A stretch of DNA of 64,000 nucleotides from Kuschelorhynchus macadamiae (lineage: Eukaryota; Arthropoda; Insecta; Coleoptera; Curculionidae): the NCBI GenBank assembly GCA_030620095.1, contig JAUTXW010000584.1, positions 762,501 through 826,500 on the forward strand, in the 5' to 3' direction. The notes below the pieces were generated by a model that ran no database searches, was not told the origin of the DNA, and saw only the letters and a program-made list of their open reading frames with translations. Positions 12,127 through 42,551 of the stretch are shown piece by piece (the first letter of the stretch is position 1; every line of letters begins with the position of its first letter). Both the position numbers and the translations under genes were made by a program.

Positions 12127-13160
12127 CGACTGCACCGTTGTCAAGTAAGTAATAGAGGGGACTATAGGGAATAGGTTCTCTGTCTTTATTTAGTGCTTAC
12201 CACATTTAACTATTTCTGTACTCTCAAATACATCCAATAATCTATTATTAGATACATTTTTAATTAACTTAAGATTATTTATTCCTATTTGGTGATTGTT
12301 TTCCAAAGCATGTTGGGCAACGCTTGACTTTTCTGTTCTTCCGAATTTTAAATGTGTCAGGTGTTCTTTAAAACAAATGTTTATGGAGCGTTTAGTTTGC
12401 CCAACATATTTTAGATCGCAGTCATTACAGCTAATTTCATAGATGCCACTCCTCTCCTTCAAGTCGACTTTATCTTTAGGGGTTCCAAGGAGTTTTTTTC
12501 AAACTGTTCTCCGTTTTGTAGGCTACTCTAAAACCTACGTTTTTACTTTTTCTAAACTTCTCGTATATCTGGGATCATATGGGATTACTATGAACTTATT
12601 GGGAGCCTCAGGTGCATGAAGAGTAGTGGCATCTTTTAACATTTTCTTATGCTTATGCCTATTTGCTAATTTATGTACAAAGTTATCGTTATATCCATTA
12701 CTTTTAGCTATATTTTCTTTAGTATTAGTAAATTTCCTATAAATATCAAATTCTTATTTATCGTTATTTCTAATAACTAACGTGTCGAAAAAAGGTAATT
12801 GTTCATTGTTCTCCTTTTCGTATGTAAAATTAATGGAAGGATATTTATTGTTTAATGTTTCTAAGAAAGTGTCCAAATTTTCTGTTTTAGTATCAAAAAT
12901 AGAAAATATATCGTCTACGTATCTATACCACACCGTTGGGAAATACTTGAGTTCTTTGTTGAATTGGGTTTCTAATCTACCCATAAACAAATTTGCAAGG
13001 AACGGATATATACAATTGCCCATTGCAGTTCCCTCAAGTTGTTTATAATATTTATTGTTTCTAATAAGCAGTTTTTTATAAACATATTTTTTTAGTTCTG
13101 GACGGGAAAGTTACGGAGAAAATATCTGATGTAATAACAAGCCGATTAAACTCATATCTA
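12127..13160 (-). pseudogene. Penelope RT/GIY-YIG pseudogene, copy B
   Basis: RT fragment at 12754-13023 with the YVDD motif. A fuller GIY-YIG endonuclease lies at 12190-12462: SGIYEISCNDCDLKYVGQTK, KEHLTHLKFGRTEKSSVAQH and ALENNHQIG, ending before a stop. 5'-truncated: the RT fingers are absent. Confidence 0.87.
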
Positions 13161-13384
13161 ATAGTTTTTTTATTAATTTATTGTGATTTATTCTGTTAAT
13201 GCTAATTTTAACGCCAGTTTGTGTCAAATTCAGATATAGGAAGTTCACATTTAATTCTTTTTGCTGGTGTATTGTTCATTAGTTGTAAGATTATTAAAAC
13301 TTTAAAAATAATTAATTTCTATACATTTGTAATCTCTTAATGAACATTTAAAATTTGAGAAAACTTCCTGTATCTGTACCTCAA

Positions 13385-13850
13385 AAAATGTCATCTAAAT
13401 TGGTCAAACCGTCGCAGAGTAATCGATGTACGAACAAAAAAACTACAAAATGGCCTCCATTCCGCCATTGTTAATATGCTTGCTGTGGGACCACTCCAGC
13501 AATATCCTGAAAGTCTCCTGAAAATTTCATCCAAATTATTCAAATCATCGTGGAGTAATCGACGTATAAACATTAAAAAAACAACAACAAAATAGCCAAA
13601 TTGGTCAAACCATCGTGGAGTAATCGATGTATAAACATAAAAAAAACAACAAAATGGCCGTCATTCTGCCATTTATAACATTTTTTAAATATACTTGCTA
13701 TGGTACCACTCCGGCAATATCCTGAATAACCCCTGAAAATTTCATCCAAATTGGTCAAACCATCGTAGAGTAATCGATGTACAAACGTAAAAAAAATACA
13801 TAGGGTCAAACTGATAACTTCCTCTTTTTTTAAAGTCGGTTAAAAATTAT
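13385..13850. repeat. Degenerate tandem repeat block
   Basis: A unit containing AATTGGTCAAACCATCG then GAGTAATCGATGTA recurs at about 13395, 13530 (diverged), 13595 and 13750, with intervening copies of ACAAAATGGCC and CCACTCCRGCAATATCCTGA. Spacing varies from about 65 to 155 bp. The ends resemble the AAGTCGRTTA tail found again near 14190, which suggests a dispersed family. Confidence 0.6.
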
Positions 13851-14197
13851 AATGAGGGTAGTCGATTAATGATGTTTTATTCATAGCGAATGTTCGTTTC
13901 TCGAAAATGTCAAGTAAAATACTCGATTTTGAGGTTGCACCTTTTGATGGTCACCCTGCATATATAAAAATATACATAAAGGGATAGCAAAACAGATACC
14001 TTTTAGCAAATGGGGTTTTATGTCTTAAAAACGGGTAAACGGATTTTAAATCAAAATATATAGGCTATCAGAGAAACGTACAATTTGGTATTTGACTCAT
14101 CAAAATTGGCCAAGTCCTTAAGACAATAAGCGCGAACACACATTACCAAAAAATACATACAAGTCGAATTGAGAACCTCCTCCTTTTTTGAAGTCGA

Positions 14198-14371
14198 TTA
14201 AAAAACAAGTTTTGCGGTTTGAAAATTCCTTTCTAATTGCTCCAAACCACGATCCTCTTTTATCACCATCTCTAGGAAAAAAGACAACATTTTTTCTGGC
14301 GAGTTGGCCGATGTATTTTTGCAATATTCTATAAACCAACTTTTAATTTTCCTATCCATGTACTTTTCCAT
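14198..14371 (-). CDS. 57-residue open frame, unrecognised
   Basis: ATG at 14371 opens MEKYMDRKIKSWFIEYCKN and a charged helical stretch with EKMLSFFLEMVIKEDRGLEQ, ending at a stop inside a dispersed-repeat tail. The amino-acid make-up is protein-like, but I do not recognise a family. It could be an exon or a transposon scrap. Confidence 0.2.
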   Translation of the reverse strand: MEKYMDRKIKSWFIEYCKNTSANSPEKMLSFFLEMVIKEDRGLEQLERNFQTAKLVF

Positions 14372-14619
14372 AGTGTTATAGATAGAAGTAAAAATTAATT
14401 TAAGAAAAAGCTCGATAACTTCAAATTGAAGTTAACTTTGACGTTGCCACATAATTTCGAATTTCAGGAAGAAGTCGTTTTCCAGTTTCCCCGCTAACAT
14501 TAGAACTTCTAACGTTACAGGCGCTGTGTTGCCAAATTCTGTGGCGCGAAAATATTTATTGAAATATTAAAAGTTGGCTTATTAAAAAAAATAATTTCAC
14601 GTTTGTGCGCCTTAATATG

Positions 14620-15457
14620 ACATCTACATTCATTTTAAAAAATGAAAAAAAATTGTTGGTAATAATATTGAAATTTCTTACCAAACAGTACGAAATCGAA
14701 CAAGTAGCGAACCTGAGGTTGTGTGAGAACCCGCTTTAACACGAAACAACAAAATATACCGTTTAAACATTAGTCGTATACATTTGAATTGGCAGCTTCC
14801 ACAATGGAAACTAGTGGTCAAGTACGTGTCTACAGATGTTTAGGTGAACGTCATTCGGCTGCCGTAGTACGAGAAGTCCAGATATTCGGTGGAGGCCCCG
14901 TAATGGTTTGTGGCCGGATCAGCATTGAAAGAAGAACAGATCTTGTCATCATCCAAGGGAAAATAAACGCTCAGCGATGCATCTATAATGTGCTATATGG
15001 TGTGGGCTCAAATTTTACCTTTAAGCAAGATAACGCCTCAGCACATATTGTAAGAATTACTATGGACTTTCTGCAAGAACGAGATATTCGAAACATCGAA
15101 GGCCTGCGATGAGTGCTGATCTGAACCCCACTGAACACGTCTGGTATTTGTTAGGTAGGAGTATTAGGAGGTGTCCAAAGGCACCAATCGTGCAAACTCT
15201 ACCGAAGTCATTACTGGAAGAATAGGAAAGTATACCCCAAAAAAACGTTCGAAAATTTCACACGAAGCATGCCAGGCGGTCTCTTGAAGTTATTCGAGTT
15301 CGTGGAGGACAAACCAAATACTGGACTTTTAAAAATGATTTAAGTTCATCCTTGGAATAAATGAACAGTTGAATTTTACATTTATGTTTTTCTTACTTTC
15401 TCAACTAAAAACTTCTGAAGATTCACAGAAGTGTTCCTGTTTTTTTTTTGAGCAGTG
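14620..15457 (+). mobile_element. Tc1-like (DD34E-type) transposon relic
   Basis: The plus strand reads GQVRVYRCLGERHSAAVV, FGGGPVMVCGRISIERRTDL, QGKINAQRCIYNVL and FTFKQDNASAHIVRITMDFL (second Asp). After a frameshift it reads MSADLNPTEHVWYLLGRSIR (Glu at 15134 region) and VIRVRGGQTKYW. The right end is ...GAGCAGTG followed by TA at 15458-15459, the inverse of a CACTGCTCAAA Tc1 terminus. No left terminus was found. Confidence 0.78.
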
Positions 15458-15481
15458 TATTTTAAGCAAAAACCAACTATA

Positions 15482-17745
15482 CACTGTGTCCCAGATTGCT
15501 TGTGTCACTTTTTCGAAAAACTTTGAATGCCGCAAACAGAATTGTGCCACATCGTTTCGTTCCCGAGATACAGGGTGAAATAGAGATTTTGCGCTTTTGG
15601 GGGTGGTATCATATTTCGGACACCCTATCAGATAGAGAAAAGGTAAAAACTGCTATGGATAGATATTTTTACGTAGAATCCAGTGTTGTAGTAGCACAAA
15701 TTTTTAGATAATCCGTTTTTGAGATATAGCCCAAACTTAGTATTTTTTAAATGTCACACCCTGTATTTTTTTATTCCAAAAAATCCGCCTTTTTTTCTCT
15801 TTAAAATGATGATCACACTATGCACTTTTGACGTAAACTAAACCTTATAAACGCTATATTAAAAGAAAAACGTAAGATGGTCATGGAAATATGGGTAGAT
15901 ATTGAAAGTGTCCAGAAGCAAAATTCAACAACATAAAAAAATTAATAACCATTTTTTTACTATGAAATAAATAAACTTAATAATCTTGATAAACTTAATC
16001 ACAATACTAAACAAATTCTACATAACTAGAAAAACTGTTCAAAATGGCCGCCTCCCTCACGAACACATAATTAGCACACAGTGCGAATTCTTCTTAGAGC
16101 ATTCATCATTATTATAGGTCTATCTTCCAATGATCTAAATGCCTGAATGGTTGCATTTTGCAGCTGCTCCATCGTATTGACTGGATTCAGGTAAATTTTG
16201 TTTTTTAAGTAAGACCAAACGAAAAAATCTAATATTGAGAGGTCTGGCGACCTAGCAGGCCACCTTACTGGTCCATTTGTACCAATCCAGCAATCGTGAA
16301 AATTTTCAAATAGAAATTGCCTTATAATTTGCGCATTGTGGGCAGGAGCACTGCACCGTCCTGCTGAAAGTAAATATTGTGCAGATTTGCTAGCGGCAAG
16401 TTATCCAATAAATCCCGTAGTATTTGATTTAAAATTGCTAGATATCTATCTGCTGTTAAATTATTATTGTAAACATGGAATGTAATCTTTGTTCCAAATA
16501 TAAAGCAAGCGACGCTAAACCCAAACCTTCCTTGCTGCTGACGTTCTCTTGTTAAAAATTGGTTTTCCGTATACCAGTGCCTATTATTATGCCTGTTAAA
16601 AATACCACTACAACTTATATAGGCTTCGTCGGACCATATAACCTTGCTACCGAAGTCAGGGTCATTTTGGGTTTTTTGAAGATACCAGTTACAAAAATTT
16701 AGACGCCTTTCTGCATCTCCAGGATGCAATACATTTACTTTATAAGGCTTATATTTATGTTTTCTTAATATCCTTTGCGTTTGTGATTTTGACACCCCCA
16801 CTGTTTCCTGAATATGCCTACATGAATTCGCGTGATTGGCCTGAATACTTGCTAATACAAAAATCTCATTGTTCTCGTGATTTCGTTTATTATATGTTTT
16901 AGCCCTGTGCGGCGAAAAATTGCCTTGTGTGGCTGAGGCCTTTCTGGATATCTACGATATAAAAAAAGCTTTTGAAAATAGTCCATAACTCAAGTGGAAT
17001 TGAAAAAAAATTTTGAAAGGAGGTTCATAATAATTTAAGCGCTTGGTGCTTACCTGTTAAAATATAAATCAGATGCTTGATCACTGTTTTCATGACATTC
17101 AATAAAACAAACCATCATATCATACTTATGACTATTTTCAAAATTATTCATTTCTTCTTAATATCTATTAATTTACCTGTTAGAATTATTGGTAACTCGT
17201 ATGATAAGAGGATAAACACGGCAATATTTGATATATTTAAGAAACAAATAGTTTTGATTTTTGTTTCCATGCCATATTTCCATGGCCAACTTACGTTTTT
17301 CTTTTAATATTGCGTTTATAAGGCTTAGTTTACGTCAAAAGTGCATAGTGTGATACATCATTTTAAAGAGAAAAAAAAAGCAAATTTTTTGGAACCAAAA
17401 AATATAGGGTGTCCCATTTAAATAATACTAAGTTTGGGCTATATTTCAAAAACGGTTTGTCAAAAAAAAATTTCGGCTACAGCACTGGACTCTACGTAAA
17501 AATATCTATCCATAGCAGTTTTTACCTTTTCTTTATCTGACAGGGTGTCCGAAATATGATACCACCCCCAAAAGCGCAAAATTTCTATTTTACTCTGTAT
17601 CTCGGGAACGAAACAATCTGGCACAATTCTGTTTGCGGCATTCAAAGTTTCTCGAAAAATTGACACAGAGTAGCGAAAACCGCAAAGTTCTATCTCTGCT
17701 GGTTACCGAGAAACCCTGTGATTACAAGCAATCTGGGACACAGTG
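15482..17745 (-). mobile_element. Long-TIR mariner, copy 3, complete borders
   Basis: Element of 2264 bp bordered by TA on both sides (15480-15481, 17746-17747). The termini are CACTGTGTCCCAGATTGCTT and its inverse. The arms extend about 400-450 bp and contain several internal inverted copies of the ACACCCTGT motif. The left arm lacks about 60 bp present on the right. The transposase is on the minus strand (16080-16801). Confidence 0.9.
16080..16801 (-). pseudogene. DD41D-type mariner transposase pseudogene
   Basis: From ATG 16801: GVSKSQTQRILRKHKYKPYK, HPGDAERRLNFCNWYLQK, VIWSDEAYISCSGIFNRHNN (first Asp), FGFSVACFIFGTKI and YFQQDGA (second Asp). A 5-bp duplication next to that Asp shifts the frame. 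Corrected by eye, the next block reads CWIGTNGPVRWPARSPDL then SILDFFVW, putting 41 residues between the second and third Asp. That spacing matches the rosa/Visitor-type DD41D group. Confidence 0.82.
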
Positions 17746-17747
17746 TA

Positions 17748-18362
17748 CTTCGAATAGACATTCCATAAGGCAGTTTCATTAATTCGCCACATCAATCCCG
17801 TCGTTGTCTAATCGTAATATTAGCACGCACGCAACAATAGTTGGCGCGGTAATGCCAATAACGTGAATTAATCTATTTGTTTACACTACAATAAAAAAAG
17901 TTTGCTTTAAAGAGACAATTAGATTACCCGGTAACAGCGTAAAACCAATCTATAAAGAAATTTAACCAGCAGGTCGGAGGCCGTGCGTAGCGGACTAGCC
18001 ACCCTAAGCGTTGATCTACACGGAAATCTCTCGATGGATCTCAACTATACTGAATACAATACAAAGTTGGTATCCATTTAGGTAGTGTATGATTTTCTGT
18101 TGTTAGAAGTAAATTGTTAATTACGGAGAAGTACAAGGTTTAATACCAAAGATCATAAATTTCTTAGTGTGTGTTAATCTAATTACATTTTTAACAACAT
18201 TAGATAGCATAATCTTTAATATACGTTATATATACGTATTACTATAAACCAATTTAACAAGTAATTATTATCTGATTTAATAAATGTTTATGATTATTTT
18301 TGGCACTGGCAATAAAAATAATATTATGTGTAATGTGACAGTGACAGAAGCTAAAAATAAAA
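17748..18362. other. Upstream region of GH1 gene 1
   Basis: AT-rich; should contain the gene 1 promoter and 5' UTR. A TATAAAG-like hexamer at about 17950 lies more than 400 bp from the ATG, and I cannot assign a start site. A GC-richer patch at 17970-18030 is unexplained. Confidence 0.3.
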
Positions 18363-37357
<18,995 letters not shown>

Positions 37358-37561
37358 AATAATTCCAAATTAAATTTTATTAAATGTTTTCATGTTTTTT
37401 TTATTAAACCCTAATTCCCAGTTTTACAAAATTTTACTCATTCTGTTAAAATCAATGTTGTGTTTAATATAAAATGAAGAGATCTATTGACTTGGATCTG
37501 CGAATTACATTTTAAAGCTTCGATGTGCTTTTCCCCTTTTGTATTTCGCAATGTAGAAGTC

Positions 37562-37567
37562 AATAAA
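37562..37567 (+). promoter_or_regulatory. candidate poly(A) signal of GH1 gene 1
   Basis: AATAAA about 205 bp after the gene 1 stop codon. Weaker ATTAAA variants lie nearer the stop, so the real site may be earlier. Confidence 0.35.
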
Positions 37568-37887
37568 TCTTTCTAAACTCGTGTTTCTGTCGTATATCGT
37601 AGCGTGTCTTCCTATCTTTCAGTGTAGGCCCTTTCAATGTACGAACATTTTTCAATTTTTTTAATAAGATATTTTATCATCAATTCAACCGCAATTTAGG
37701 ATATGTGTACGGGGTTGTATAGCAATAAGTCACGTACAAGAGTTCGAGAATTTTCGATCCTTGCTTACAAATCGAGATGAAGGAACGCGTAGATAACAAT
37801 AGTTAAAATAAAATATTGTGATATAAATACGGTGACCATATACATATACAGTGAAACCTCCCTTAACGGATAACTCCGACCAATGTA

Positions 37888-40082
37888 CAGGGTGTTCCAG
37901 CGAGGACTGAACAGGGACCTATTTTCGACCTTCCTTGTATTTTGGAAAAATTCAAAATAGCCAATCGATGCATTTTTTTCTTGTAGAATCCAAAAATGTC
38001 ATCGAAAAAATATTTGAACCAGAAACAAAAGAGTTACGCTATGCATCAGGTGTTTTTTAAATGGAATGTATCGTTTTTTATACGATTTTTGGAAAGAGTG
38101 ATTTTTTTTATGTCCGTTCTGATTAAAAGATTTGATTTTGCGATAGCTGTTTATATTACATTTTAATGTTTTACAAACTAAAATTTTAGCTTCACCTGTT
38201 TAAAATATACGATAGGTTGGTATAGGTGATCAAGGTAAAATGACGTTTGAATGCTTTGTCAATAAAAATTGACATTATTTTAATTATTGTCGAAGTCTTC
38301 ACATAAAAAATATATATTTGACTCTGATCGAAATGAAATACTCTTTGGACGAGAGACTACAGATTGTTATGCTATTTTACAAGTGCTAAGAAAATGCAAG
38401 AGAAGCAAGAAGAAGATTTATTGCAAATTTTCATAGAAATATATCCATCAATACAATTCTAAGGATAAAAAACCTATTTGAGGAAAATAAAACTTTACAT
38501 GATAGAAAAAGAAAATATACAAAGAAGAAGAAATCGAGACCAGGCCATTATAAATTATTTTCAAGTTAATCCAACCAAATCTATTTCGGATGCAGTTCGG
38601 GAAGTTCAGTACGGTGGCGGTGTAAGGCGCATAAGAGTTACCCGAGGGACTGTTCACAGGACTCTGAAAATTCATAAATTTAGGCCTTTTCGTATCCTTC
38701 CACTTCAGCACCTAACACCGGCACAAAAAGAACTTCGCTTCCAATTTGTTTCTCAAATGGTAATTCGGCAAGAAAACGAAGACCCTGATTTATTCAAAAA
38801 TATTGTGTGGACCGACGAAGCTACTTTCACAACATCGGGAGTATTCAACAGACATAATAGTCACCACTGGGCCGTTGAAAATCCAAAAAAGTTCCAGACT
38901 ATTAAATTTCAAGGGAGGAATTCTATTCATGTTTGGTGTGGGATAAAAAATAATAAAATTTTGGGACCAATATTTTTTAACGGGACTTTAAATGGGCACA
39001 GATATTATGAGTTTTTAGAAAACGAAATTGAAAATTTTTTGGAAGACTTACCATTGGCAGAATATCAGAATTTAATTTGGCAACATGATGGGGCACCTCC
39101 TCATACCGTGCATGATGTGGTTCAATTTTTAAATCGGCGCCATAACGAATGGATAGGGCGAAATGGAACATATGCTTGGCCGCCCAATAGCCCCGACCTC
39201 TCAGTTTTGGATACATTTCTTTGGGGCCATTTGAAGAACGTCGTATACAGACAACGAAACGAAAATATTCAAGAGATCATGGGAAAAATTTGTCGATGAA
39301 ATAAACCGCCTTAACCAGGAAAATCATATTGTAACAGCAAGTTTAGAAAGGCTACAAAGGGGTTATCGATGTTGTTTCGAGAAAAACGGCGGTCACATTG
39401 AAAACTTATGTTATTAGTAGTTTTATTTTATTATTTAATAATTATTTTTTATTGAATTTCTTTTTCTATCATGTAAAGTTTTATTTTCCTCAAATAGGTT
39501 TTTTATCCTTAGAATTGTATTGATGGATATATTTCTATGAAAATTTGCAATAAATCTTCTTCTTGCTTCTCTTGCATTTTCTTGGCACTTGTAAAATAGC
39601 ATAACAATCTGTAGTCTCTCGTCCAAAGAGTATTTCATTTCGATCAGAGTCAAATATATATTTTTTAGGTGAAGACTTCGACAATAATTAAAATAATGTC
39701 AATTTTTATTGACAAAGCATTCAAACGTCATTTTACCTTGATCACCTATACCAACCTATCGTATATTTTAAACAGGTGAAGCTAAAATTTTAGTTTGTAA
39801 AACATTAAAATGTAATATAAACAGCTATCGCAAAATCAAATCTTTTAATCAGAACGGACATAAAAAAAATCACCCTTTCCAAAAATCGTATAAAAAACGA
39901 TACATTCCATTTAAAAAACACCTGATGCATAGCGTAACTCTTTTGTTTCTGGTTCAAATATTTTTTCGATGACATTTTTAGATTCAACAAGAAAAAATAC
40001 ATCGATTGGCTATTTTGAATTTTTTCAAAATACAAGGAAGGTCAAAAATAGGTCCCTGTTCAGTCCTCGCTGGAACACCCTG
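37888..40082 (+). mobile_element. Mariner copy 6, 2195 bp with 623-bp TIRs
   Basis: Flanked by TA (37886-37887, 40083-40084). The two terminal inverted repeats are equal in length (37888-38510 and 39460-40082) and nearly identical, beginning CAGGGTGTTCCAGCGAGGAC. Together they make up 57% of the element and include the first 59 codons of the transposase. The arms still match closely, so this is one of the youngest elements here. Confidence 0.92.
38333..39417 (+). pseudogene. Mariner copy 6 transposase, near-intact pseudogene
   Basis: From ATG 38333: KYSLDERLQIVMLFYKC, then TAA at 38387-38389. The N-terminal frame shifts near 38510 into the long open stretch 38478-39299: TRGTVHRTLKIHKFRPFRIL, NIVWTDEATFTTSGVFNRHN (first Asp), GRNSIHVWCGIKNNKILGP, LIWQHDGAPPHTVHDV (second Asp), WIGRNGTYAWPPNSPDLSVL and then DTFLWGHLKN (third Asp, 40 residues after the second). 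A last shift near 39290 leads to YRCCFEKNGGHIENLCY and a stop at 39417. Three lesions in all. Confidence 0.87.
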
Positions 40083-40473
40083 TACACCTGTGCTGAACGG
40101 ACAATTTTGGAGTCACCGACCGTCAGTATATGTATTCCTGTGTTTTGAACCCTCCTGACAACGGGCACTCTGAACAACGGACACGGACAGTAAAATTCGG
40201 ACCATTTTTAATATAAACAGTAAAATTTACCTCCTCAGAACGCACAGTTGTTGAGATCTATTTAGATTTAGATATATTTAGATCTATGCTAATAAGTGGC
40301 GCGGCGCCTACCTATTGTTAATAGCACTAGTTTAACAATAGGCTGACTTATGCTGTCTGGCCTATAGGTAAATTGCGGTGAATTGCATAATAAATAGATC
40401 ACCTTATTTTTAGAAAATGTAGTGTTCATCAATAGAATATCTTAGTTTTGATGTTATTCTGGTGAGATCAATA

Positions 40474-41806
40474 TGTCTTCAAATAAAAGAAAGTTTTTGA
40501 GTCTTCAAGAAAAAGTTGAAATAATCCAGTACGCGGAAAAAAAAACAAACTTAGTGTTAGAGTATTAGCCGAAAAATTCTGTGCAGGAAAATTTCAAATT
40601 AGTGATATTTTGAGAAACAAGAGCGATCTTAACAAGCTATTCGTCGAGACCGGGAACATGAAAGAGAAAAAGAAATTTGCGAAAACTGAGGTTGCTGCCA
40701 TAGACCAAATTGTCTACGACTGGTTTTGTAAAGTACGCTCCAGAAATATTTCCAATATCCGGTACAATAAAAGAAATTGCTGAGAATCTAGAAGTTGATG
40801 GTTTTAAAGAATCAAATGGATGGTTGGACAACAAGTTCTGTCAACGTCATAATATTTCTTTCAAATCCATCTGTGGCGAAGCAGCGGCTGTAGACTTGAT
40901 TCAGGTAACTGATTGGTGGACGAAATTATGTGGTATTATCAAAAATTACGCATCGCGAGACATTTATAACGCCGATGAATCGGGACTCTTTTTGTTTTCT
41001 TTAAAAGGCGAAACATGTGCTGGCGGGAAAGCGTCCAACTATTTTACTTTGCTCCGCTATGAGTAGAGAAAAAGAAAATACACTAGTGATTAGAAAAAGT
41101 AAAAAACCGCGTTATTTTAAAGGATCAAGCGTAGAAAAATTGCCAGTTGAATGGTAGTTTAACAAGAAAGCATGGATGACAAGGGCTATAATGTCGGATT
41201 GGTTGATCAAATTTGACCGAAAAATGCAAAGGCAAAACCGAAATGTACTTTTATTTTTGGATAATGATGCATCTCACCCAAAACTGATGTTAAAAAATGT
41301 TAAAATAATTCAAAGTTTTAAAAACCACTACAGAAAGTTTTTAATCAAGTGACTTCTGTCATCCATGGAGTATTCTACCGAACAATTGAAAAAATGTAAG
41401 TGCCTTGATTTTGATTGTGGCTGCATGGAAAAAAGTCGAAGCCAAGACCATCAATAATTGCTTCCGCAAAGCTGAATTCGACGAAATTCTCGAGGAAAAC
41501 GTTGACTACGATAGTGACGATGATGTGCTATTATCGGAGTTATGTGGAAACATCAATGTATTCTCCTTCGACTTAACTTCATATTCAGAAATTGATGAAA
41601 GTTTATTCCCGGAAAATCCTAACACAAGTGTACGTGAGTGCATCAGTGAATTTCAAAGTAGTGGGAACGGTCAGATTTCATCTGACAGTGATTATGAAGA
41701 ACTTATTTCTTTCAATATTAAGAACATTAAGGAAACATATAAAATGTTAAAGGATATTGAAACCTTTTGTATGTTATCTGGAGATTCTGTTTTAAGAGAA
41801 AAATAG
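40474..41806 (+). pseudogene. Tigger-like DDE transposase pseudogene
   Basis: Starts MSSNKRKFLSLQEKVEIIQY at 40474. CENP-B-type helix-turn-helix, then GWLDNKFCQRHNISFKSICG, IYNADESGLFLFSLKGET (first Asp, about 40975) and LLFLDNDASHPKLML (second Asp, about 41260). The third-Asp segment (family FPPN...QPxD) is absent: NVKIIQSFKNHYRK joins across it in frame near 41310. The C-terminal part AAWKKVEAKTINNCFRKAEF precedes an acidic tail (41405-41806). Shifts near 40545, 40730, 41060 and 41400. Confidence 0.85.
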
Positions 41807-41810
41807 TCTG

Positions 41811-42035
41811 TTTAAAAACAAAATCATGAATTTTTAGGGGGTGATTTCATACCAAAAATAAAAGGTAGTTTGTTATATACACGTTAATTTTATAATGTCA
41901 ACTATTATGGCGCCAAACAATCGTTTTTATATTTTGGTTGTTTTAATGGATATTTTTCCAAATCACTTTGATTATTTTTAAATTTTAAAATATATATTTG
42001 TCTTACGTGAGTGGCCAGTACTTTTAATAAAAGAA
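41811..42035. other. AT-rich spacer, nothing recognised
   Basis: Possibly the decayed right end of the Tigger element; no terminus is visible. Confidence 0.3.
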
Positions 42036-42246
42036 CTATGGATCCACTTCTACTTCTACGACGCCGACGTCTGAGGCATATAAGAAGCGAAAATATCATA
42101 AAACCGCTGTGTCTATGGTGAAATCATAGCCGTACGTAATCATCTATCGTGATATCATAGGCGTGCCTATGATTTCACCATAGACACGGCGGTTTCATGC
42201 TTTTTCCCCTCTCATGCCTCAGACGTCGTAGGGCTAAATCCATATG
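42036..42246. repeat. Foldback (long palindrome) repeat
   Basis: About 80-bp arms pair around a centre near 42150. Left-arm blocks ACGACGCCGACGTCTGAGGC and CTATGGTGAAATCATAG recur inverted on the right as CTATGATTTCACCATAG and GCCTCAGACGTCGT. The outer edges CTATGGAT and ATCCATATG also match. Non-coding, MITE- or foldback-like. Confidence 0.75.
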
Positions 42247-42551
42247 ATATGTGGCATTCTTTATATAAACAAACGAACTACCAGTGTAATTATATCGATA
42301 TAGGTCGTTTATTTATGCATGTGGTGATCAAATTAACTATACATCCAATATAACAGTAGCCTAACAGTTAGAAAGGAATTGAATTGCTTGCAAAATAAAA
42401 TAAAAACGACTTCCCGACTTGTTGGAGCGTTGCTTTCCAAAAGTCAACTATTTAAGTATTATTAAGAAGTAGCTTAAATTACATTACGCGTTATAGTTCT
42501 TTTTCCAGAAATATGTCACAGGATTGTTATATCAAACTCTATTTTTCGCAG
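42247..42551. other. AT-rich spacer before the hAT relic
   Basis: Nothing recognised; it should include the left end of the hAT relic if any survives. Confidence 0.3.

Larger units (their letters stand above)
10960..13160 (-). mobile_element. Tandem Penelope-like element pair
   Basis: Two 5'-truncated Penelope-like retroelements joined head to tail on the minus strand: copy B 12127-13160, then copy A 11157-12126, then a shared 3' region to about 10960. Both begin their 3' end with the same stretch (11157 and 12127: CTCGACTGCACCGTTGTC). Both lack the same approximately 45-residue segment that the copy at 34555-35950 retains, so the duplication came after that deletion. Tandem arrangement is typical of Penelope elements. 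Confidence 0.85.
37849..41810 (+). mobile_element. Tigger/pogo transposon, split by a mariner
   Basis: The left terminus CAGTGAAACCTCCCTTAACG follows TA at 37847-37848, a Tigger-type end. After 39 bp a mariner (37888-40082) interrupts, and the Tigger sequence resumes with the transposase at 40474. No matching right terminus was found, so the right limit is only the end of recognisable coding. Confidence 0.7.

Noticed and set aside
13391..13809. Two minus-strand open frames with FVHRLLYDGLTNLDEIF repeats
   Set aside because: They repeat the same peptide because the DNA is a degenerate tandem repeat; no start context or family.
39435..39653. Separate minus-strand helix-turn-helix gene
   Set aside because: It is the duplicated transposase start inside the right TIR of mariner copy 6, not an independent gene.
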